Origin: Uranotaenia lowii
Lineage: Eukaryota; Arthropoda; Insecta; Diptera; Culicidae
Length of the DNA stretch: 64,000 bases
Reading direction: 5' to 3'
Assembly (NCBI RefSeq): GCF_029784155.1
Contig: NC_073691.1
Span: 146,322,496 to 146,386,495, forward strand
Positions 25,305-37,735 of this stretch are shown here, in pieces; the first letter of the stretch is position 1; every line of letters begins with the position of its first letter. Position numbers and translations under genes: made by a program. The notes beneath the pieces were generated by a model, which was not told where the DNA came from, did no database searches, and saw only the letters and a program-made list of their open reading frames with translations.

Positions 25305-26314
25305 CACCCTTTAAAATTGTAATCTTGAGCATAAATCATTCGAACGATCTGAAACTGATGAAACTGAAAGTGCTGAGGAGGTTTCATGCCTTTGGGAGAA
25401 GTTGCCTGAAAGTAGCTACATTCCCAGGGGCTTTTCCCTGCTCGCTCAAAAAAAAACTGTGGGCGTTCTTAAATTGATATCCATTAGGTAAAATAGATCA
25501 ACTTAAAAATGAGACATGAAAATAATATAAGATTGCATTTGAACAAGGAGTTCTCATTATGAACATTCGTACCAAATAAATATCAACTCCTTAGAATCGC
25601 TGAAGGTTAAGAAGGCTTTTAAGATGTTCAACCAATGGAAAAAAAAAATCGGACAACATTAGACACGATATCAGATTTGCCTGTGCAGCAATAGCGTACA
25701 GACCACCTGTAATAAATGATTTTTTTTTAAATTTTTCGAACACTTGAACTTTTGGATCTTATTGACCAATAATCCTATATGAGTACGAACGACAAAAAAA
25801 AACTGGCTTATACAGGTGAAATGACTAAAATACTAAAATACTGCATAAAACCAAAATTTTGTGCCTTACTGTGCAACGATAAACAAATCACTTTTGTAGC
25901 CCTAGAGAACACGGATATTTCTCACCTAGTTTGAGATTATTATGAAGTTGTTTACGGGTTTAGGCAAATGCCCTCAATAAAGAATCAATTCTTGCACTGT
26001 TTTCCTTCGTTCAAGGTTTTGATTTTTTTTTTCGAGAATAATTCTAAACTCGAATTTATTTTTTTATCACCCATTCGTTTTTTTTGGTTGCTAATCTAAC
26101 TTTGCTATGATTTATTGATGCTGTTGTTTTATCCTTAACCTACTATGCATATAAGCTCTTACATGGTCCGAATTTTATCAGTACTGTTAAATATTTTCAA
26201 CTATTTTACTGATTTTTTTTTAATTCAATTAGCAATTATAAAATTTAAAAAAAAACATGTTGAAATTTTTTCAATCTATTTACTTCCACGATTTGAACAA
26301 TTGAAATTATTGAA
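25305..26314. other. AT-rich intergenic DNA, nothing recognised
   Basis: No gene or mobile-element boundary supported. Confidence 0.4.
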
Positions 26315-27628
26315 TACCGTAATCCGGGGTAAGATTGATAACTTTTTTCAATGTTTTTCGATTATTTTTTTCTATTAAGGTGAATTTGGCATGTTTCATA
26401 TTTTTAAAACAAGTACTGGACTGGACTCCTATGAACGTAAAACATGTTACAGAAATTTATTAGACAACTTTAAACTTCTTTTAGAAATCGATTTCGTCTC
26501 TGTTTAGAATTTGATGCTTTGGGGTAACATTGATCAGTCTTCTTTTTGAAGGTTTTATACATTTTTCTTGATCATAAAGGATACTAAATATCTTCATAAT
26601 ATGTACAAATGCTAGTTTATCAATTGCTAAGACATGTTGGAAAATTTAGGATATTTTGAACCAAATGAAACAAATGAAATAAATAAATAAACAAATAAAA
26701 TAAACAGCAACTTGAGCAAAACTCATGGAGAACTAGATTGCCACATTGGGTTTGGGAGAAATGACAGCTTGCTGTTAAATTCCTTGAAACAAAAGTAAGA
26801 AAAACTCGATTATCACGCCTTTAAACCGAAAACGCTGTTAACAAGTTGCGGACCAAATTTGAGAATTCTCGTTCTTTCATTTCTGCGAACGAGCTACTCT
26901 ATGAGACATAACTCAAATGATATAAAATTAATCATGCAACTCTACAAAATTAAACACAACACTTTCGGTGGCTCAAAGATACTAAATAAGTAACTTTTGG
27001 TTCAGTAAATTCTAAGATTCACCAAACAACAATTAACATCGAAAGATGGACAAAGATTGCTGCATAAATGAAGGGGCTACATTTTTAACATTGCTCATTA
27101 AACTCTAACTACAAAAACAAATGAAATTTTGCCTAATTTCAATTCCCTATGCCCTCGCACTAGTCTCCTTTTGTTTTTTCCATCAAACTTTAGCGCTTGA
27201 TAGGGTTTATAGCCTTTTTTCTAGACTGACTTATTCTTGGAAAATGTCCCTATTTTTTAATATAAAAATTTTACCTCAAACTACAACAAAAACTTTACCA
27301 AAACTATAAATTTACAAGGAAAAAAGTTGAACTCTCACATAAATCAACCTGTTTGCTTCTTAAAGCGTGGATTTTATCTGGAAGGATTTTTGTTTGCGAG
27401 TCTCCGAAAAAATAGATATTTCAAGATTTTGAAATTATATTTTTAATTATATTTGAAGCTTTCAAAAACAATCCAAGATTTCTCAATTTGAAACTTAACT
27501 TATAGGCTTTTTAACGTAGAAAAAAGTGTTGAGATATTTTAACTTCAGACATAGTGATTTAGGATTATGTGGAAATTTCATGTTGATCAAGGTTACTCCG
27601 GTGATCAATATTACCCCGGTTTGCGGTA
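26315..27628. mobile_element. Non-autonomous DNA element with TACCG...GGGGTAA inverted termini
   Basis: Left end TACCGTAATCCGGGGTAAGA and right end, reverse-complemented, TACCGCAAACCGGGGTAATA match over about 25 bp with few differences. The 1.3-kb interior is AT-rich and has no transposase motif. An internal stretch near 26940-26985 (AAATTAAACACAACACTT and following) recurs near 40370-40410, so a related fragment exists there. Target duplication not clear. Confidence 0.55.
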
Positions 27629-30060
27629 ACAATTTTTATCGTTTGGCATAAATATCTTAGTCATTGATCAATAAAGTTATTCGCATCGACAATTTTTTCT
27701 TCTCTCAACGGATTCATAGGTAGGAAGAGAGGTAGGCGTTGACTTGATTGCAACGCACACGTTTTTTCGTCCGTGGAAAATTTCTGCGATTTCATCTGTG
27801 GATATATTTTTTAAACTTATTCTTTCTATTGAAATTCAAGTGAAACTCCTATTAATGGCCACCATCCGACGAAACTAGAATAAGGATCGATACATGGTGC
27901 AGGAAAACGTTCGAGGTGAAATTTTAAGGAGTGTCAAAAGTGTTATGGTTTTGGAATCTCATCTGCAAGGCCAAATATCTGACAAATCCCCGAATATTTG
28001 TGTTTTACCTGTGAAAATAGTGAAAGCGGACTAGTAGTTGAATTCGTCAATTTGTTTCATCTTAGTTATTATGTGTATAGCACCAAACCGAATAGCGCCA
28101 GTAGGACTAGCGACGCTTTTTTACTAGCGAGATTTCTGTCATTCGCAGGTTTGTTTTTCTTTTTTCAGTCCAGTAGGCGATTTCGATATAGTACACGAAC
28201 ATTGTTTATGTTATTTACGGTACATTTTCCTTAGGCCATCAATCGCATGCTCCAGGTATCCTAGGAAACTTGCGGTGCGTCGTTATTATTTTCAACGTCG
28301 CGACGCATGCGACGTGTCGCTAGTAGGCAAATCTGCTACGATTATTAGCGCTCATATTTTGGATTTTTTCTGCATGCATAATATTATAATCAATAACGAT
28401 TTTTTTTTTCTGTTTTATCCATGATTTTTTTAAAGAACGAGCAACGGCGCTATATCCAAGGTTAATGACCAGGAGTAGGTCCAGGTACAAAGAAATTCAA
28501 AATTTTCACATCACAAATTAAATCATTTTAAGCAAAGAATTTAAGCGTTTTGAAACAAACAGATAAAAATCAAAGTCCACCTAAAATTTTGAATTTCTGT
28601 GTGAAATAACCTTATTTCCAACCATTTGAAGAGGAATAACCAAAGACCGGTATCCATGTGCTAACTTCTTTTAGCAAATAAGCTCCCAACGTAAAAACAA
28701 ATCTAATCATGGAAACGTATGGTACTGTTGTCCACGTTTCTTTTTTCCCTGTTATCCAGTTATCTTTGCGTGTAATACTGCACAGTGGGCTCGGCCGAGT
28801 AAAGATGGGTAGTAAATGTACTTTTACTACCCACCGGGATGCTGAGAAAATCTGGATGTGTATGTATCATAAACATAAGCATGAATTCAAGTTTTCAATT
28901 TTCTAATCAATCACCACCTGAAACAGTTTTTGTTAATAAGTCAAAGTAGTTTGAAATATGTTACAACATCGAACTGAGCTATAACATGTAAAAAAAAACT
29001 TCCGAAGCATACATGATTCCATATGCAGTTGATGGTTAAAAAAGGCAAACATTTAATGCCCAGACCTCATCCGTTGAGGTGACGATCGTCCATCAATCAA
29101 AACTAGAAACCGTACTACCTACTTTCCGGCAGAAGAACGAGAATGCGATTCTGAAAATTAACTTTCAGTGTCAAATGACAGCGAAATACAATCAGGCGTT
29201 TAATTCGGAAGCTTAGACCCAGAATCGCATTGAAACGCCGCACATTTCCCGCTTGGAATTAAATTGAACAGCTGATGATAACAACAACAACGACGAGCGA
29301 GGAAAAAAAACCACCACCCTGCTAGAAATGTTTTCAACCGCGAAAATTGTGGGAAACTATGACACAATGGGGTGTGCTCGAGACTAGACTAGAGTGCAAT
29401 TAGTGCTGATTGGGAGAAAAAACACGTGGGTGTCGGTTTTTGCCCTTTTAAAGAACGTTAACGTTTTTTTTATCGAACGTTTGTTGATTACTAGGCATAG
29501 TTAAACATTACAAAAGACGCGTGTTATCCGATCCGATGAAAGAAAATCGGAACATCAGTAAATCTTATTCCCCATATACATAGGAACAAATAATGCAAGA
29601 TGGATTCGATTAAGCTCAACCGAGTGCTCTTATAGCACTAAAATAGAATAATTATCACCCGGCAGCTTGAATAAACATTAACTCCCGAAATAACATTTCC
29701 GAAGAATGAATGGTGGGGATTTTCCAGAAAGCTTCCCTCATCCGGGTTGATATTTGTCCCCAAACGATCGGCGTTTGACATTTGCATTTCAGCGCGGTGC
29801 CGATGCATGGTTGAATATAGTTGCGGACAAATATTTCCATTGTTCAGGAAATTTAATGTAAAGTCATTTCAGAATCGGACAAAAGTTAATCAACCAAATC
29901 TATCAGTATAAGAAAAATCCGATTAGTCCAAGAATTTTCGCAATTTCATTCTGATTTAAATTTACATTCTCCTCTGGTCTGAGTTGAAATCATAATAAAT
30001 TCTAAATTTCAATATATCCCAAATATCCCTATTCAACGGAGTGCAAAAGTTCACTGAGAT
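27629..30060. other. Intergenic DNA with a unique, higher-GC block at about 29040-29480
   Basis: No gene supported. The block at 29040-29480 stands out by GC content and lack of repeat character. It contains CACGTG, TGTGGGAAA (a Su(H)-like word) and an AACAACAACAACGACGAGCGAG purine-rich run. It could be regulatory or an untranslated exon; the sequence alone does not tell. A perfect 11-bp hairpin (TGGGTAGTAAA with its complement, 6-nt loop) lies at 28806-28833. Confidence 0.3.
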
Positions 30061-30065
30061 TAATT

Positions 30066-31270
30066 AAAGGGTGTCCACGCTGAAATTGCCACACTATGAA
30101 ATTGGTCTAACTTTTTAACCGTTAGGTAGAACCTAATGAAAATTTGGATGGATTTAGTTCATAGTGCATTGTTTACATCCTGCAAGTTTTAAAATCCTGT
30201 GATTAAAGCTCGCGGATATGGAGTCGAAAGAACAGCTCATGCATGATAAAATCTTGCACATTCATCACGAGAACAAGGATCTCTTGCATAGTTCCATCGC
30301 TAAAACGTTGGTAATCGCAAATTTCACGGTGTTGCAAGCGATTAAGCGGTTCGAGGAACGATTGACCACCGATCGGAAGCCCAGGAGTGAAGAAAAAAGT
30401 ATTCCGTACAACACCAAATATCACAACCGCGTAGTTGGGACCTTCAACCAAAACCCGAACGCCTCCGTTCGGGATGTGGCTAAGAAGTTGGGTGCAGCTT
30501 CTTAGCCACATCCCGAACGGAGGCGTTCGGGTTTTGGTTGAAGGTCCCAACTACGCGTCCAGAAGGCCTAAACTTAGGCTGGGCTTCGAACGTTCAAAGT
30601 ACAAAAGGCCCCTAATCGCGACGAGAAGCTGAACAAGTCCGTCAAAACCCGTGCCAGGAAGTTGTACCTCAACATGCTGACGAAAGTTGAAAGCTGCATC
30701 ATGGACGACGAAACATATGTGAAGGCCGACTTCAAACAGATTTTTCACGGCTAAGGACAAGTGCGGCGTTCCGGAGCATGTCCGCACTCAGATAATGTCG
30801 AAATTTGCGAATAAATTCCTGGTTTGGAAAGCCATCGGCACGTGCGGGAAGCGCAGAACGGACAGGTGTACATGAAAGAGTGCCTCCAGAAGCGGCAGCT
30901 TCGTTTCCTGAAGGCCCACAATGTCCCAACCATCTTCTGGCCGGATTTGGCCTCATGTCACTACTCCAAGGATGTGCTGAAGTTGTATGCGGACAATCAG
31001 AGCAATTTCGTGCCGAAAATGTCCAACCCTCCCAACAAATCGTAACAGCCCCATCGAGAAGTACTGAGCGATTATGAAGCAGCACCTTCTTAAATGACCT
31101 AAGGTAGTGAAGACAGTCGAGGAATTGAAGAAAGTATGGGTTCACATGCAAAAAACGGTTGATTCACAGGTTGAATAAGGTGCGGGCATTCGTGTATAGA
31201 CTGTAAATAAAATACGAGTAAAATAGTAAAATGAAGTTTAATAGTTATTTTTCAATCCCTTAAAATTTGA
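30066..31270 (+). mobile_element. DD37E transposon remnant, second subfamily, with internal inverted duplication
   Basis: Starts at AGGGTGTCCACGCTGAAATTG (same start as the copy at 61.8 kb). The transposase begins at 30218, MESKEQLMHDKILHIHHENKDL, with helix-turn-helix SSIAKTLVIANFTVLQAIKRFEER. After the rearranged stretch at 30428-30557 come SCIMDDETYVKADFKQ (about 30700) and TIFWPDLASCHYSKDVLKLYADN (about 30930-31000). The glutamate block is damaged by a frameshift after NPPN. Multiple stops and frameshifts. The right terminus is not obvious. Confidence 0.75.
30428..30557. repeat. Perfect 60-bp inverted duplication (hairpin) inside the DD37E remnant
   Basis: Arms 30428-30487 and 30498-30557 are exact reverse complements around a 10-bp loop TTGGGTGCAG. 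The sister copy at 62.2 kb has a single arm followed by different sequence, so the inversion arose within this copy. Confidence 0.9.
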
Positions 31271-31704
31271 TAGTAATCGGATAAAAACTCGATTTTGCGA
31301 AATATTTCCAAATCTATTGAACCAAATTTCACAAGTTTGGTTCTCTGAATTACCCAAAAAAGACTAGAATTCTTGTATTTGGTGCACAATATCTTAACGG
31401 TGTCATTTTTGTAGCTTCAAAGCACAAAATTCAGCATCTCTGAAAGTTTAAGCTATACAGGTGATTCTCTCCTATACAACGCACCTCTCGTTCAAAATAA
31501 ACGTTCTCGGTCAAAAAAAGAACTTATCCAGAAAACTGCGAGTTTTACATTTTCAAGCTTAAATGTCTACAGTTACTCAAATGATAACTGATAGAATTGC
31601 ATTAGAGCTTATTTTCAAACTGTTCTTGGCAAAAATTAGCAGCTTTGTAAAGAAATTTATAAATTGACAGAAAAATTTTACTCCATTCCTAAAAGTTTTT
31701 GGCA
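31271..31704. other. Intergenic DNA, nothing recognised
   Basis: AT-rich, no gene or repeat boundary supported. Confidence 0.4.
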
Positions 31705-31726
31705 ACACTGTGGGCAGAACATTTGG

Positions 31727-32179
31727 GAAGCGCCAATGTGGTCTAGCGGATAGGCTGGCGCGAGTCTGGTATTGGTACGCCAGGCGTACTGGGTTCGATT
31801 CCTGGTATCGGCAAGAAAAACTTTTGGGTTCGAATCCTATAAGCGGCCGACAGGTAAGATGTGTTTCATTCTATAACTGACTATATAATTGGAATGTTCA
31901 ATCAGTTGCCAGCTGGCCAGGTATATACACGGATGCCGGAATACCTGTAAGTAAACTAGCCCACCTGATTGATTCGTTCTTCCAAAATATACCTACATCA
32001 ACACAATACATTCACTACATAACATTTCAAACGAAGCCATGGGGTCCGGGTATGATGTACGCGCTGCATTGGAGATTTGCCGAACTTAATAATCTAAGAA
32101 TGCATGTGAGCACATACTTAGGCAGAAACTGCGGTGAATCTGTGCACCCATGGTGGATAATCAACATACATACATACAT
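31727..32179 (+). mobile_element. tRNA-derived SINE with CATA-repeat tail and 22-bp target duplication
   Basis: The body begins GAAGCGCCAATG and carries an A-box (TGGTCTAGCGG) and a B-box (GGTTCGATTCC) spaced as in tRNA genes. A second B-box-like GGTTCGAATCC about 40 bp on suggests a duplicated tRNA-like head. It ends in (CATA)n and is flanked by a perfect 22-bp duplication (31705-31726 and 32180-32201). A microsatellite tail instead of poly(A) suggests an RTE-type partner LINE. The clean duplication indicates a recent insertion. It is not a functional tRNA gene: the acceptor stem is not closed. Confidence 0.85.
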
Positions 32180-32201
32180 ACACTGTGGGCAGAACATTTG
32201 G

Positions 32202-32593
32202 AATACTGCAAATGCGCCGAAAACCAAATATAATTCAGATAACTTTGAATAATCGAAATGAACATCTCTGAACGTACTTTTCACCCAGCTGTTAACTGAA
32301 TTTGAACTTTTCAAAATATACACTGTAACTAACTGTAAATACACTGTAACTAATATTGTAATTGTTTTTATAAACAAAAAAAATCCTTTCCCATATCAAA
32401 TTACAATGACTATACCGACGGGATACTCGATTTTAATTTTTGGCAAAGCTTTCCAGAAACGCGCAATGTCGACACCAGAGGATGCAACGATCGCTTTTGA
32501 ATAAATGTTATCCCAGTTGGCAAGTGCCATTCAAGAGAAAATTTGCAATTTAGACGATACATTCGGCCTAAACAGGTAAATAAGATGCTAATG
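32202..32593. other. Intergenic DNA, nothing recognised
   Basis: No supported feature. Confidence 0.4.
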
Positions 32594-33145
32594 CCCAGCA
32601 AACATTTTTGTAGGTATATTTCTCAACAAACTTTGCTATACGTTTCATATACATTATAAAATCATCTTATATAACTCGAAAAAACAGCATTTACGTACTA
32701 AAGTGGAGGCAATATACATACATATTTTTAACTTTCGGCTTAAGCGATAAGAGTTGTAAAAATTGGACGATATACAACACCTTTTACCGTACATCCTGAC
32801 AGTATACGAGAGAGCGCAAGTTTTGCTCTCAATGCATGCAAACCGTTGCCAGCGACAATATTTGCTGCTTCTCTCATTGGCCAGTTTATCCAAATGGATC
32901 CTCTGATTTTTAGAAATCTGGTTGCACTGCTTATCGCAAAGAGAACAACAAGGTTGTTTTCTCATTTGAATCCCGCACGGGGGAGACAAATTTACAAACA
33001 TGGCGGACTTTTGTCATATACGAGTCGATAGACTTTAACTAACCATTTTTACGACCATTTACTTGGTTTGGTAGGAATTACGATTCGCATTAACATTGTT
33101 AACGAGTTGAGCTGACATTTCTTATGCGATGTTATGTTTGCTGGG
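32594..33145. mobile_element. MITE-like element with CCCAGCAAACAT termini
   Basis: Left end CCCAGCAAACATTTTT and right end ...ATGTTTGCTGGG are inverted over 12 bp or more; 552 bp, no transposase. The middle (32820-32960) has moderate GC and short ORFs that do not resemble known proteins. Confidence 0.5.
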
Positions 33146-34160
33146 TGTTTAATACATGGATTTTTTTTTAATGGCGAATTTGGTAGCGCGCAAATCGACG
33201 GTATAAAAAATATAACCTTGGAACTTTGGATATAACTTTGGATTTTTTTTCCAAATGTCAATAGGGTAAATGTGCCTTATTTAGCTATTCTTTGTCATGG
33301 ATTAAGAGACTACACCCATAGAAATGTTGCAAAATTCCAGTGCCTATTTAGCAAATCTTTCTGCCATGCGCCAAAAATGTTTGAAATGTTTGAAAAGGCA
33401 CTTCTGGCATAGAGACTCAAGCTCCCAACCAAAATGATGTATTTATGACCACTACATTCAAGCGAAACAAGAAAAAAAACATTTTGCGGTATTTTGATCC
33501 TATTGGATAATACATCCTAGAAACAAAAAAAAAACAAAAAAAAACACGGTGCTGTACGGAAGCGAGAATCGAACTCACATCTCCATTTTATATCGTCTTG
33601 CCAATCCAACATCTTAACCAGTGTACTATCAATCACAAAAAAAAGCAAAACGCTGGCTTCCTGGCGTTTGGCCTCCTTTCAAGGTAGACCATTGTCTTGT
33701 AAAAAAAACGGGGAAAGGAATGGAATCCTGAACAGGAGCTGTGATTTGCTTACATACACACGCACAGCTGCAAAATCCGAGCAGCTTGGCCAGTGGTTGT
33801 TTGCCGGTGGATTGAATTAAGGGGATGTTTTTTTTTTTGCTTTTGCTACATACACACGCACAATGCTTGGTTTACTGGCTGCCTGGTGATGGCCGGTATT
33901 TATTTCCATCCTTCTTCGACTTGTGATTCGATATGGAGGGACTAAGAAAATGCCGGCGGACGCAAATCGAATCATCCCCGTTCGCGGTATTTTCTTATGC
34001 CAATGATGCTATGGTACCGATTACTCGCGATTGGCATAGAGGCTGAATTCTGGGTGTATATGACTAGTCTAAATATTGAATTTAAGGTTATTTTTTTCGT
34101 TTTGGTTTCCAACTTACCAATTCTTTTTTTAACTGTGTAAAAGTTTGAATTAATGAGATT
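33146..34160. other. Intergenic DNA with a degenerate tRNA-like block
   Basis: On the - strand, 33640-33545 reads a tRNA-like A-box (TAGTACACTGGTTAAG) and a T-arm GTGAG-TTCGATT-CTCGC with a paired stem, but the acceptor ends do not pair. This is best explained as a SINE head. Two A-rich stretches and repeated ACACACGCACA phrases (33750-33860) are nearby. No gene. Confidence 0.4.
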
Positions 34161-34402
34161 TACCGAATTTTACGGTTGATAAGACGCACCGGTGCATTTG
34201 AGCAAACATTTTAGAAAAACGTATGATATGTGCATAAAATTTAGCACCGCTCTATAAAGGACGCGCCCTCATTTTGACCTAAAAAAATTGGCATAAAACT
34301 GCGTCCTACTCAACACCATTGGCTTTATGGAACACCTATGGCCCGTGCCAAAAATACAAAACTAAAAAAAAAAATGCGTCCTATACACCATTAAATACGG
34401 TC
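34161..34402. mobile_element. Short MITE with TACCG...ACGGT and GACGCA termini
   Basis: Left TACCGAATTTTACGGTTGAT followed by AAGACGCAC; right, reverse-complemented, TGACCGTATTTAATGGTGTA followed by TAGGACGCAT. 242 bp, non-coding. Confidence 0.55.
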
Positions 34403-34964
34403 ATCATTTTTAGCTTTACAAAAAGTAACATGATTTTAAAAGTAAATTGCACTATTCGTTCCTTAATTTTCCCTATGGTAAAGTAGTGCGTGACAAGTCA
34501 TTTGTTCGAAAATCAAAATTTCAAATCGAAGCATGCTGTGAATTTGATCGAACTCAAAATTAAAAACACATTGCTTTAAGTGTTCCAAATTTGGTCATAG
34601 CATTTATAGGTATTTTCTTGAAAAAAAAAACATGGATCTGATGTTCTTATTACCAAAAAAAAAAGATTTATTTTAGGTTGGTCAGCGGATTCCCATTTTC
34701 AAATTTTCGATTTCCCTGCTGAGATTTCACTTTTTTCCGGTTTAAAAATATGTAGACAGATAATTACGTTCATCATAATTCGTTTTCCGAAAAAGTTGAT
34801 ATTTTATGTATTCGAACGTGTATGTAAGAGGCGTTTGACAAATTTTTTTGATGTTTTTTAAGTGTGGTTCTCAAAGTATGATTAAATATCCATTTTAGAT
34901 TAATATTTTCTCAATTTTATTTTAGTTACGCTTTTGATGAAAATCTTTTTTTAGCGATTTTACC
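34403..34964. other. AT-rich intergenic DNA, nothing recognised
   Basis: No supported feature. Confidence 0.4.
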
Positions 34965-35940
34965 GTTTGCTCTGAAATTTTTTTGCATCTGACCATCACC
35001 TCGTCCTTGGCGAGATACGACTGAGAGTTGCGCGTGTCCAACAGCGCGAGGAGAAAGTCGGGTGTCGATACGACGTCCGCCGGTTGGAGAATCCAGAGGT
35101 GAAAAGGCCATACGTTGAATCCCGAGTCTCGAAACTTCCGACAGACGGAACAGTCGAAGAACAGTGCTTTAGAATTAAGAATGCTTTTATCACGACGAGC
35201 CATGGTACTCTCGGTAAAGTTCGTGGAAGAAGAAGTGAATGGATGTCGGATGAAACTTGGAGGATGATCGATGATCGGAGAAAGGCGAAAGTCGGAATTG
35301 AACAGGCATGTACTGGGTCAGCCAAAGCAGCCGCCCGCTTACGATATGCGGAACTGGAAAAGGCAGTTAAACGAGCTTTCAGACGAGACATGAGAGCCTG
35401 GACAAACTCCCTAGCCGAAGAGGGGGAAAGAGCCGCCGCCAATGGAGATATCCGATTACTTTATGACATTTCTCGCCGCCTCAGTGGTGCAGGTCAGTTA
35501 TTGACCGATCGAACAGATCAACTCAAACGATAGACTGAGCACTTCGAACAACTCTTCCGAGTAACGAATAGCGATTTCCAACAGAATCCGCAGCTCAAAG
35601 CGCCAACAGCAAGTCGCATAAATGGCGTCAATTCGGAAGCGCCTTCACTGGCTGAAATAGAAGCGGCAATCAAAAACATGAAATCCAACAAAGCACCTGG
35701 GATCGATTGCATCCCTGCTGAAATGCTGAAAGCCGACCCTGCCCTGTCAGCACAGATGTTGCACCGTCTTTTCGCTGACATCTGGGATACTGCAACATTC
35801 GCGGAATATCATCCGCGCTCGGTGGCCTGTCAACTGGATCTCGAATGAGGAACTACATCGCCGGTGTCATCGAAGGCCGCTAGAAATCGAGATTCGGGAA
35901 CGTAAGTAGAGATGGATTGGGCACACGCTGCGCAAAGATG
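34965..35940 (+). mobile_element. RTE-type non-LTR remnant: end of endonuclease to start of RT
   Basis: Reads on + from an endonuclease end (DHHLVLGEIRLRVAR phrase near 34990-35030, partly out of frame), then ORF 35084-35533 (linker rich in Arg/Ala: SEWMSDETWRMIDDRRKAK, AELEKAVKRAFRRDMRAW). After a stop come SLAEIEAAIKNMKSNKAPGIDCIPAEML and the RT entry ADPALSAQMLHRLFADIWD. At about 35800 most of RT is deleted and the text jumps to ...RWIGHTLRKD. The element is then interrupted by a Jockey insertion and resumes at 37504. Same family as 17080-18070. Confidence 0.75.
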
Positions 35941-37496
35941 GAGCTGGGAGCTGGACCAGATGGTCTCCCCCCGCTATTTATTAAACGATGCTGTAACTCT
36001 TTGGCACTCCCAGTAAGCATAATTTTTAATAAATCATTGGAATCATCAACCTTCCCAAAAGCCTGGAAAACTGCTGCAATAACACCTATCCATAAATCTG
36101 GGAATATTCACCTTGTAGAGAATTACCGTGGAATTTCTATATTGAATTGCTTGGCAAAGGTTTTCGAACTGTTGATCTGAGCACAGTTTCATCCCAGCAA
36201 TGAGCACAGTTTCATCCCATATCATTGATGAATGTCAGCACGGTTTTAGAAAAAAGAGATCAACATTGTCAAACCTGATGGTTTATGTCCCCTTCGTTAG
36301 CAGTTCTTTGGTAAATAAGACGCAAGTGGATGCAATCTACGTGGACTTCTCAAAGGCTTTCGATCGACTACCTCACAAGCACCTGATTGATAAATTGGAC
36401 AAAATGGGATTCCCAACTTGGCTGGTGAAATGGCTTGAATCATATCTTCAAGGCAGAACTGCTTTCGTCAGACAAGGTCACATCAAATCTCGAAATATGA
36501 TGGTTCCATCCGGTGTTCCTCAAGGCAGCCATCTGGGTCCACTTTTGTTCAACCTCTTCATGAACGACCTTTGTGAACTTATCGATTCCGAATTAGTTTT
36601 CTATGAAGACGATCTCAAAATGTACCGCTCAATACACAGACTCAACCGCTCAATACGCAATACTCGCTACACAGACTGCCTGTCACTACAGCAGGACCTC
36701 GATAAGCTTATGCTTTGGTGCAAAGTGAATATGATGGAAGTTAATCTTAAAAAATGTAAGATTATTACGTTCACAAGAAGTAGGGTTGCAATTTCGCATC
36801 AATACACAGCTGATAACGTGGCTATTGAAAAAGTTGAGTCTATTAGAGATCTCGGTGTTATTGTAGATAAGTCGCTATCATTCAAGGAACATTTAGCTGT
36901 AACGGTGGCAAAAGCAAAAACTGTCCTAGGATTTTTGGTCAGGAATACCAAAGGATTCAGTGACACTACAACTCTCAAAGCTTTATATTGCTAGCTTGTT
37001 CGCTGTGGATTGGAGTACAATATTCAAGTCTGGGCACCAAACACGATCGGAGGATTGAAGCTACTCGAGTCAGTTCAAAGCGATTCCTGAGATACGCACT
37101 GCCTAACCTACCATGGAACGAACCTCAACGCCTACCACATTACCATGCTCGATGTGGGATTTTAAACATCGAACCGATTGGTTTACGTATTACACTACTT
37201 CGTCGTCTGTTTATATTCGACGTCATATCCGGTAATATTGATAGTGCTAGCCTCGTGGAAATGATACCGTTTCATGTACCTTCTCGTTCCTTACGGGGTT
37301 TTGAGCCTCTGAGATTGAACAACTATGGTAGGAACGAATTTTATAACCCGTTTGACATATCTTGTCAATTGTTCAACCAAGTGTATGTATATTTTGATTT
37401 CAATGTAAGTAAAGATAGTTTTAAGATAAGATTAAGTAATCAGTCTGTATGACATTAAATTGCCGTAGACAGTGACCAATAAATAAATAAAAAAAA
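35941..37496 (+). mobile_element. 5'-truncated Jockey-type LINE with poly(A) and AAAGATG duplication
   Basis: Begins mid-RT (GAGPDGLPPLFIKRCCNSL) and ends at AATAAATAAATAAAAAAAAA. It is flanked by AAAGATG at 35934-35940 and 37497-37503, inside the RTE copy. Reading frames: 35917-36180, then 36200-36994 (VDAIYVDFSKAFDRLPHKHL, PSGVPQGSHLGPLLFNLFMNDL, FYEDDLKMY, where the usual ADD is EDD), then 36988-37452 (TRVSSKRFLRYALPNLPW...) to the stop. Only about three breaks remain across 1.5 kb, so it is fairly young; it was dead on arrival by truncation. Confidence 0.85.
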
Positions 37497-37503
37497 AAAG
37501 ATG

Positions 37504-37735
37504 ACAACGAGATTTGCAGATAGGCGCTAGACTGGAAACAAGAAGGACATCGTAGAAGAGGCAGACCCACAAACTCGTGGCGGCGAAGCCTAGCCGCTGA
37601 AATCCAAACTGTCGACGAGAACCTTGACTGGAACCAGGTGAAGACGCTGGCTCCGGATCGTCAACAGAGGAGGTCTTTTACCACGGCCCTATGCACCGGA
37701 GGATCGGCGTGAGATCACTAATAATAATAATAATA
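37504..37735 (+). mobile_element. RTE-type non-LTR remnant, 3' end after the Jockey insertion
   Basis: Resumes the split element: [46 protein letters not shown] and a tail of (ATA)n at 37718-37733. Microsatellite tails are usual in RTE elements. Confidence 0.8.

Noticed and set aside
33541..33640. Possible tRNA gene on the - strand
   Set aside because: The T-arm pairs but the acceptor stem does not; more likely a SINE head.
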